NCBI GenBank assembly: GCA_035236585.1
Contig: CP141127.1
Location: 75,125,495 to 75,189,494, forward strand
Direction: 5' to 3'
From: Warburgia ugandensis
Taxonomy: Eukaryota; Streptophyta; Magnoliopsida; Canellales; Canellaceae
Length of the DNA stretch: 64,000 nucleotides
A program made the translations under genes and the position numbers. Below are positions 57,610 through 64,000 of the stretch, one piece after another. The notes under the pieces were generated by a model, which was not told the origin of the DNA, made no database searches, and saw only the letters and a program-made list of their open reading frames with translations. How positions within the stretch are numbered: the first letter of the stretch is position 1; the number at the start of each line of letters is the position of its first letter.

Positions 57610-58792
57610 TTGCAAAAGAGTTTTCATAAAATTTAAATAAAAAAATCCAAAAAAAATAAAAAAATCAGAAAATTTTAAAAAAAATCCAAAAAAATACATA
57701 AAATTAGGAATTGCAATTTTTAGCATTTTAGGAAATTTTAGGTGCATTTTTCAATTTTTAGGGCATAATCACCTTGTTTCCTGAATTTGGTACTAATTTC
57801 TAATTTTATTTTTCAGGAAATAGGAAAGTGGCGGAATTTGGCAAGTGGATCTTCACCAAATTGGAAACTTCCCTGCTTTCCTAGAATAGGACTTTCTTTT
57901 TCCTTTTGAGTGAATCTTGTAGTGAGGATCCTTGTAAATTGCAATTTCCATTTTAAAATTTAAAGGGTTGTATAATACAGGGCAAGTGTGGGATAAGGTG
58001 GCCCACACTTGATCTTCATCAGAAACCCCACTGTGAGTTTCCTCACTCATTTATTTCCTAGATTAGGGTTTGCATTTAGAATAATTTGCATTGTTTGGTA
58101 GTGTAACTCATATAGAAGCATCTTTTATAATTGTTGCATTTTAGGATTTTGCATTAGTTTACTGCTTTTAATTGCATTCTTAGGGCATGTTTAATGTTTT
58201 AAGGTGATTTATATGCTGATCGAATTGCCATGGTGTGTGAAATTAATTAGTAAGGGCACCCTACCCCCATAAGATCAAGGGTGGATTTCATCACCACCTC
58301 TTGGCCCACTTAGGATAATCATCTCAAGCGCGCAAACCTTCCTTTCACGTTAATTTAAAATCAATCAAAAGAGACCTATAGGGCCATCACTTGTTCGTAG
58401 GACCCTCTTAATAGGACGCGATTTACTGTCAGTCCAGTGGCTTTTGATCACTGTGGTTATTGGGGGTTATCTAATAGAGCATCGCTCTTCCCCCACCTCC
58501 TATTGACGTTTGTTGAGGTCTAAACGCCTCCTTACACGAGGGTTGTATTAACCACCTTGGTTAGAACCTAACTGGTAAGCAGTTGTCAACTCCTAAAGAG
58601 AGGAGGAGCGCTAGTCTAGGCTAATAAAAAGCATCATCCCCACAGAAAATCAAGAAAATCAAATATATTGCTACTTATTAGCCTTAGGATTATTTGAGTG
58701 TCCCTTTTGTTTGCGCATCATTCTAGAAGTTAGGTTGCATCATTTAGGTTAGCTTTCTCAAAAAACAAAAACAAAAAAACAAAAAACAAAAA
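57610..58792 (+). other. Untranslated leader of E
   Basis: A/T-rich leader between primer site and gag; contains the conserved block 58395-58625 and an (AAAAAC)n-like stretch just before the gag start (58760-58790). Confidence 0.7.
58395..58625 (+). repeat. Leader block shared with LTR element H
   Basis: Counterpart of 12680-12900. Contains complementary pieces (gtggttattgggggtt, cccccacctcctatt) that could form a stem. A role in packaging or translation is conceivable but unproven. Confidence 0.65.
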
Positions 58793-60316
58793 ATGAAAAG
58801 AAGCTTCCCTTGTATGCACTTTTGGAGACGCGACAAAACCGGAAGGTTAGTCAAGTACGACCAAAAAGACATACTGCAAGATCAGGCCACATCTATGGCT
58901 GATCAACGCTCAAGGGGTAATTCACCCCATGGAAGTCAAGGGGCTCCACTCATCATGAATGAGGACCCACCACCCTTGATAGAAGATGAATATCAACCTC
59001 CACCAAGGAGGAATAATCATCAACCAAATAGAGATTGGAGAAGCAACAATAGGGAGTGGGACCAACAAAGTGAACATGGGGATGATAATATTGAGGGTCA
59101 TCAAAACTTTCGTGGTAGAACTTTAAAAGACTACCTTCAGCCTACACACACCAGCACACCATCTTGTGTAATTCTTCCTCAAAATGCTGGTGCGTTAGAA
59201 TTAAAAACGGGAGTAATCCAATTACTTCCCAAATTCCATGGTCTAGATAGTGAGAGTCCTTATTTGCACCTTAAAGAATTTGATGAGGTATGTAGTACCT
59301 AGAGAACTCAAAATATAGGTCTAGATACTGTCAGACTTAAACTTTTTCCTTTCTCTTTAAAGCAAAAAGCAAAAATGTGGTTTAATGCACTGCCATCAGG
59401 TTCCATAAGAACCTGGAATGAAATGACTAGGGAATTCTTAAAGAAGTTTTTCCCTACCCATAAAACCAATACGCTTCGCCGCAAAATAATGAACTTTACC
59501 CAGAAGGATAAAGAATCATTCTATCAATGCTGGCAAAGGTTCAAAGAACTACAACTCACTTGCCCACATCATGGCTATGAACCATGGCGCATCATCAGCT
59601 TCTTTTATGAAGGACTAAATTCTGACATGCGCCAGTTTGTAGAGATGATGTGTAATGGCAACTTTCTCAACAAACAACCAGATGAGGCGGAGGAGTATTT
59701 GGAATGGTTAGCTGAAAGTGCACAGACTTGGGCTGACTCAGAAAGAATGGAACATACAGATAGACCTAAGCCCAATAACACCCATGCTAGGGGAGGCATG
59801 TATGCTATGTCTGAAAAAGATGATATCAATGCCAAAGTAGCATCCCTAGCGAGAAAAGTAGAAGCCATAGAAATGGGAAAGAAAAACTCAAATAAAGAAG
59901 AACAAGTGTGTAGTATTTGTGAAAGTACGTCACATCTTACTCAGGAATGTCCTACAATCCCTGCTTTTCAAGATGTACTTCATGATCAAGCTAATGCACT
60001 TAACACATATAAAAGACCTTTCTCCCCATATTCAGACACTTATAACCCCAACTGGAGAAACCATCCAAACTTTAGTTGGAAAAATGGACCTACTGCTAAT
60101 GTACCACAATCAGGACAATATCAACCTCATCAACAAAACCAAGGACTTCTTACCTTACCTTATCAAACTCATCAACCTCCTTCTGGACCTTACTTGCCCC
60201 CACCTAAAAGGCATGTTGAGGATAATCAAAACATTCAAAACCAGGAAAGGAAAATTTCTCAATTAGAAAGTCAAATAAAACAAACCAACCAGTCCATGAA
60301 TGAATTAAAAAAATGA
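58793..60316 (+). pseudogene. Athila gag, one nonsense codon and a 3' frameshift
   Basis: Capsid/nucleocapsid polyprotein. The start at 58793 is the first ATG of the frame. An N-terminal polar region is followed by ...LKTGVIQLLPKFHGLDSES and HLKEFDEVCST. TAG at 59300 interrupts, and the same frame continues to 60316. After it come MWFNALPSGSI, FLKKFFPTHKT, FYQCWQRFKELQ and FYEGLNSDMRQ, the Athila capsid core, then a perfect CCHC knuckle CSICESTSHLTQEC (59909-59950) and a Q/N/P-rich tail ending in a coiled-coil (ISQLESQIKQTNQSMNEL). At the A7 run 60307-60313 the frame must shift to continue into protease. With the TAG suppressed or mutated and the shift corrected, gag-pol would be one polyprotein. 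Confidence 0.9.
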
Positions 60317-60942
60317 TGAGTCAAATGATGCAAAGTATGGAAAAAGGAAAGTTCCCAGCTCAACCACAAGCAAACCCTAAGGGAGTGCATGCGGTTAGCA
60401 TTAATGCATCTAATGAAACATCTAGCTCTACCATGGAACAAACTAAGGCTATTACTATTCTTAGGAGTGGTAAAAGGATTGAGAAAGATGAGCCTCAAAA
60501 GACTGAAAAGGTAGAAAAATCCACGAAAGTTAAAGAAAACTCTAAACAAAAGGACCCTGTTTCACCTGTTGACCCATGTCCTATACCTGCTCCATTTCCT
60601 CAAAGGTTGCGTCAAGCCCCAAAGTCTGCATCTAATGATGAGATTTTAGAGATTTTCAAGCAAGTCAAGATCAACATACCGATCTTAGATGCTATAAAAC
60701 AAATCCCATCATATGCCAAATTCTTAAAAGACTTATGCACCATAAAGAGAAAATTGAATGTCCAAAAGAAGGTATTTTTGACTGAACAGGTTAGTTCTAT
60801 TCTTCAACACCATACACCACCAAAGTACAAAGATCCTGGTTGCCCCACTCTTACTTGCATTATTGGCAGCTACAAGATTAACCAAGCTCTTCTTGATTTA
60901 GGATCTAGTGTAAATCTATTACCATACTCGGTATACGAATAG
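60313..60942 (+). pseudogene. Athila gag-protease junction and protease active site
   Basis: Continues the polyprotein in the next frame after A7. It includes KAITILRSGKRI, an acidic/lysine-rich linker, APFPQRLRQA, and IFKQVKINIPILDAIKQ with YAKFLKDLCT (Athila-specific), then the protease active site ALLDLGSSVNLLPYSVYE with catalytic Asp codon at 60895. The family has D-L-G-A-S-V-N here, so a single A-to-S change is tolerable. TAG at 60940 stands where related proteins have Gln; the frame then stays open to the window end. Confidence 0.9.
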
Positions 60943-63900
60943 TTAGGTCTAGGTGAACTAAAACCTACATCTACTACGCTCCAGCTAGCTGACCGTTCTG
61001 TAAAAATACCGAGAGGGGTAATAGAGGATGTGTTAGTCCAGGTAGAACAATTTTGTTTCCCTGTCGATTTTCTAGTTCTAGATACACAACCGGTGGTGAA
61101 TGAGAAGAATGAAATACCAGTCATCTTGGGACGACCATTTTTGGCTACGTCCAATGCCTTAATCAACTGTAGAAATGGTGTCATGAAACTGTCCTTTGGC
61201 AATATGACATTAGAGCTAAACATCTTTAACATTTGTAAGCAACCTGGTGAAACTACTGATGATTTGCACAGTGTTAACATGATCAATTCAGTTGTGCAAG
61301 ATCAGTTTCAGTCATCTTCCTTGTCGGACCCACTAGAGGCCTGTTTGGCCCATTTTAATGAGTTTAATGAGGATGCATTAATAGAGGAAGTTAATGCCCT
61401 CCTTGATTCTGTTCCTATCATGGAAACAGAAAAATGGAAACCTCCTTTCGAGGACCTTCCAATGAGGGAGTCCACTCCCCTTCCATCATTCATAGAACCT
61501 CCTAAGCTTGAATTGAAATCTCTACCATCAGATTTAAAATATGCCTTTTTAGGAGACAAAGAGACTTTTCCTGTAATAATTTCCTCCCAATTAGAAACAT
61601 CTCAGGAGGAAAAGTTAATAGACACTTTAAAAGAACACAAAGGTGCTATAGGATGGACCATAGCTGATATAAAGGGCATTAACCCTTTAATCTGCACCCA
61701 TAGGATCTATCTAGAGGATGAAGCTAAGCCATGTCGTCAAATGCAAAGAAGGTTAAATCCTAATATGAAAGATGTGGTTAGAGCAGAAGTCCTAAAGTTG
61801 CTTGATGTGGGAATCATTTATCCCATAAGTGATAGCAAATGGGTAAGTCCTACTCAGGTGGTTCCAAAGAAGTCTGGAGTGACAGTAATAACTAACGCCA
61901 ATAATGAATTGATCCCTACCAGGGTTACTACTGGTTGGCGTATGTGTATCGACTATCGAAAGTTGAATGCTGTTACAAGGAAGGACCATTTTCCTTTGCC
62001 CTTCGTTGATCAAATGTTAGAAAGGGTTGCAGGACATCAGTACTATTGTTTCTTAGATGGTTATTCAGGGTATAACCAAATAGAAATTGCACCCGAGGAT
62101 CAGGAAAAGACCACATTTACATGTCCTTTTGGCACTTTTGCTTACAAAAGAATGCCATTTGGATTATGTAATGCTCCCGCTACATTTCAACGTTGCATGT
62201 TAAGCATTTTCAGTGACATGGTGGAGAGAATTTTAGAGGTTTTCATGGACGACTTTTCTGTTTTCGGTAATTCATTTGAAACATGTCTTGAAAATCTAAG
62301 AAAAGTCTTAACTCGTTGTAAAGAAAAGAACCTAGTGCTTAATTGGGAAAAATGTCATTTCATGGTTCCTAAGGGAATTGTCTTAGGTCACATTGTGTCA
62401 TCTAAAGGTATAGAGGTAGATAGAGCTAAAGTTGATCTAATTTCCAATCTACCCATTCCAAAATCTATTAGGGACATTCGCTCTTTTCTAGGTCATGCAG
62501 GATTCTATAGGAGGTTCATTAAAGATTTTAGTGCAATATCTAGACCATTATGTTACCTCCTCACAAAGGATACTCCTTTTGAGTGGACTGAGGATTGTCA
62601 AGAAGCTTTTATAAAGTTGAAAGACAAGTTGACCACCGCACCTATCATGCAGCCACCTGATTGGAGTCTACCCTTTGAAATCATGTGTGATGCCAGTAAC
62701 TATGCTGTAGGAGCTGTACTAGGACAGAGAAAAGAAAAGAAGCCATACGTCATCTATTATGCCAGTAGGACCTTAAATAGCACCCAAATGAACTATTCTA
62801 CTACGGAGAAAGAACTCTTAGCAGTTGTCTTCGCATTGGATAAATTCAGGTCTTACTTGATTGGATCTAAAATAGTCATATTCAGTGACCATTCGGCCCT
62901 CAAGTATCTTCTTTCTATGAAAGATGCTAAGCCTAGACTAATTAGATGGATTCTCCTACTCCAAGAGTTTGACATTGAAATAAAAGATAAAAAGGGAGTA
63001 GAGAATGTGGTAGCTGACCATTTGTCTCGCTTAATCCTAACAGAGCCTTTAGATGAGTTGCCAATTAAAGACACTTTTCCTGATGAGCAACTTTTTCATG
63101 TTTCCCATCCTCCCTGGTTTGCTGATATTGCAAATTATTTAGTCACGGGGAAAATTCCTGAACATTGGACTACACAAGAAAAGAAAAAATTCTTTTCCAA
63201 TGTTAAGCACTATTTCTGGGATGATCCATACCTGTTTAAATATTGCCCAGATCAAATCATTAGGAGATGTGTCCCTGACTTAGAACAACATAGTGTTATC
63301 TCCTTTTGTCATTCAGAAGCATGTGGGGGACATTTTTCTGCCCAGAAAACAGTGGCAAAGATTTTGCAGTGCGGTTTTTATTGGCTGTCGTTGTTCAAAG
63401 ACACACATGTGTTCTGTAAATTATGTGAGCAATGTCAAAAGTTAGGAGGACTAACCCGTAGGAATATGATGCCTCTAAACCCTATTCTTATCATAGAAAT
63501 TTTTGATTGTTGGGGTATCGATTTCATGGGTCCATTCCCACCTTCTTTTGGCTACATTTATATCTTATTAGCCATAGACTATGTTTCAAAATGGATTGAG
63601 GCTATCCCGTGCAGGAATAATGATCACAAAATAGTTCTTAAATTTTTAAAAGAAAACATTTTTTCTAGATTCGGGACCCCTCGAGCCATTATAAGTGATA
63701 ACGGTACACATTTTTGCAACAAACCATTTGAAGCACTAATGAAAAAATATAATATTACACATAAAGTTGCAACACCATATCACCCACAAACAAGTGGACA
63801 AGTAGAAGTATCTAATCGGGCCATCAAACAAATCCTTCAAAAGACTATTAATCCAGATCGTAAAGATTGGTCTCTTCGACTGACCGATGCGCTTTGGGCT

Positions 63901-64000
63901 TATAGGACTGCACATCGCACCCCGATTGGTATGTCTCCCTATCGTATTGTATACGGTAAGGCTTGTCATTTGCCTGTGGAATTGGAACATAGAGCCTATT
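60943..64000 (+). CDS. Athila pol: protease end, reverse transcriptase, RNase H, integrase (partial)
   Basis: No stop from 60943 to 64000 (1019 codons), running off the edge. Protease C-terminus: [15 protein letters not shown] (about 61111-61160). [37 protein letters not shown] and the catalytic box FMDD (62242-62253). RNase H: catalytic residues at Asp 62689, Glu 62812, Asp 62887 and Asp 63016. Integrase: H-H-C-C finger (63310, 63331, 63424, 63433) and D-D-E at 63577, 63697 and 63805 with 35 residues between the last two. All expected active-site residues are present. It acts as part of a gag-pol polyprotein in cytoplasmic particles, then in nuclear integration. Not independent of the upstream lesions: it has no start of its own. 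Confidence 0.95.

Larger units (their letters stand above)
54625..64000 (+). mobile_element. Athila-type Ty3/gypsy retrotransposon E, running off the window
   Basis: LTR (54625-57584), tRNA-Asp type primer site (57591-57609), 1.2-kb leader, gag, protease, RT, RNase H and integrase, all on the plus strand. Primer type, long LTR, gag sequence and DLGSSVN-type protease place it in the Athila/Tat branch. Coding sequence is nearly intact (three small lesions), far better than any other element here, so it is probably the youngest. Integrase tail, any envelope-like frame and the 3' LTR are outside. Confidence 0.93.

Overview
This is nuclear DNA of a flowering plant. It is AT-rich, most of it is retrotransposon, and the one recognisable host-gene remnant is a two-exon piece of a xyloglucan endotransglucosylase/hydrolase (XTH) gene. 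Nothing in it is bacterial, viral or organellar. The sequence alone does not identify the species.

Window positions 1-28,250 form a nest of LTR retrotransposons that can be unpacked from target-site duplications (TSDs). The oldest layer is a minus-strand Ty1/copia element, B (1431-28246, TSD aaagt/aaatt). A plus-strand copia element, A (2071-22424), inserted into the codons for B's reverse-transcriptase YVDD motif (TSD ATCAT on both sides). A was then hit by a Ty3/gypsy chromovirus, G1 (2937-7694). It was also hit by a large non-coding solo LTR, F (8622-16535, TSD ctcat/ctcac), which itself holds a second large LTR, H. A third hit is an Athila-like solo LTR, S (18486-21150, TSD ggacc/tgacc), inside A's reverse transcriptase. 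A minus-strand Tork-like copia, C (25157-27395), sits inside B's gag.

From 28.2 to 41.6 kb the sequence is less repetitive. It holds a 655-bp dispersed repeat (R1), a promoter-like stretch near 31.3-31.4 kb, the XTH fragment (32.4-32.8 kb) with its TATA box, and a deleted RTE-type LINE (36.2-37.4 kb). It also has a tandem array of palindromic units with a distant single copy, a large solo LTR (37945-40597, TSD attca) and a 490-bp tandem duplication.

From 41.7 to 54.6 kb come a minus-strand copia, D, carrying a 336-bp foldback element with perfect 7-bp TSDs, a second large solo LTR (46309-48528, TSD taaac), an inverted-repeat domain with ~65-bp tandem units and long microsatellites, a scrap of gypsy pol, a truncated Athila-like LTR (J) and the second copy of R. 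From 54625 to the window end lies the youngest-looking element, an Athila-type gypsy, E. It has a ~2.96-kb LTR, a tRNA-Asp primer site, gag, and a pol frame open from 60943 to the edge. Three small lesions (two TAG codons and a shift at an A7 run) interrupt its coding region; the rest lies outside.

I found no unknown multi-gene system. The most informative signals are the TSD-resolved nesting, the palindromic array, the foldback element, a leader block shared by two unrelated LTR elements, and the XTH fragment with an apparent templated junction. Everything was read by eye, so boundaries without a TSD are approximate.
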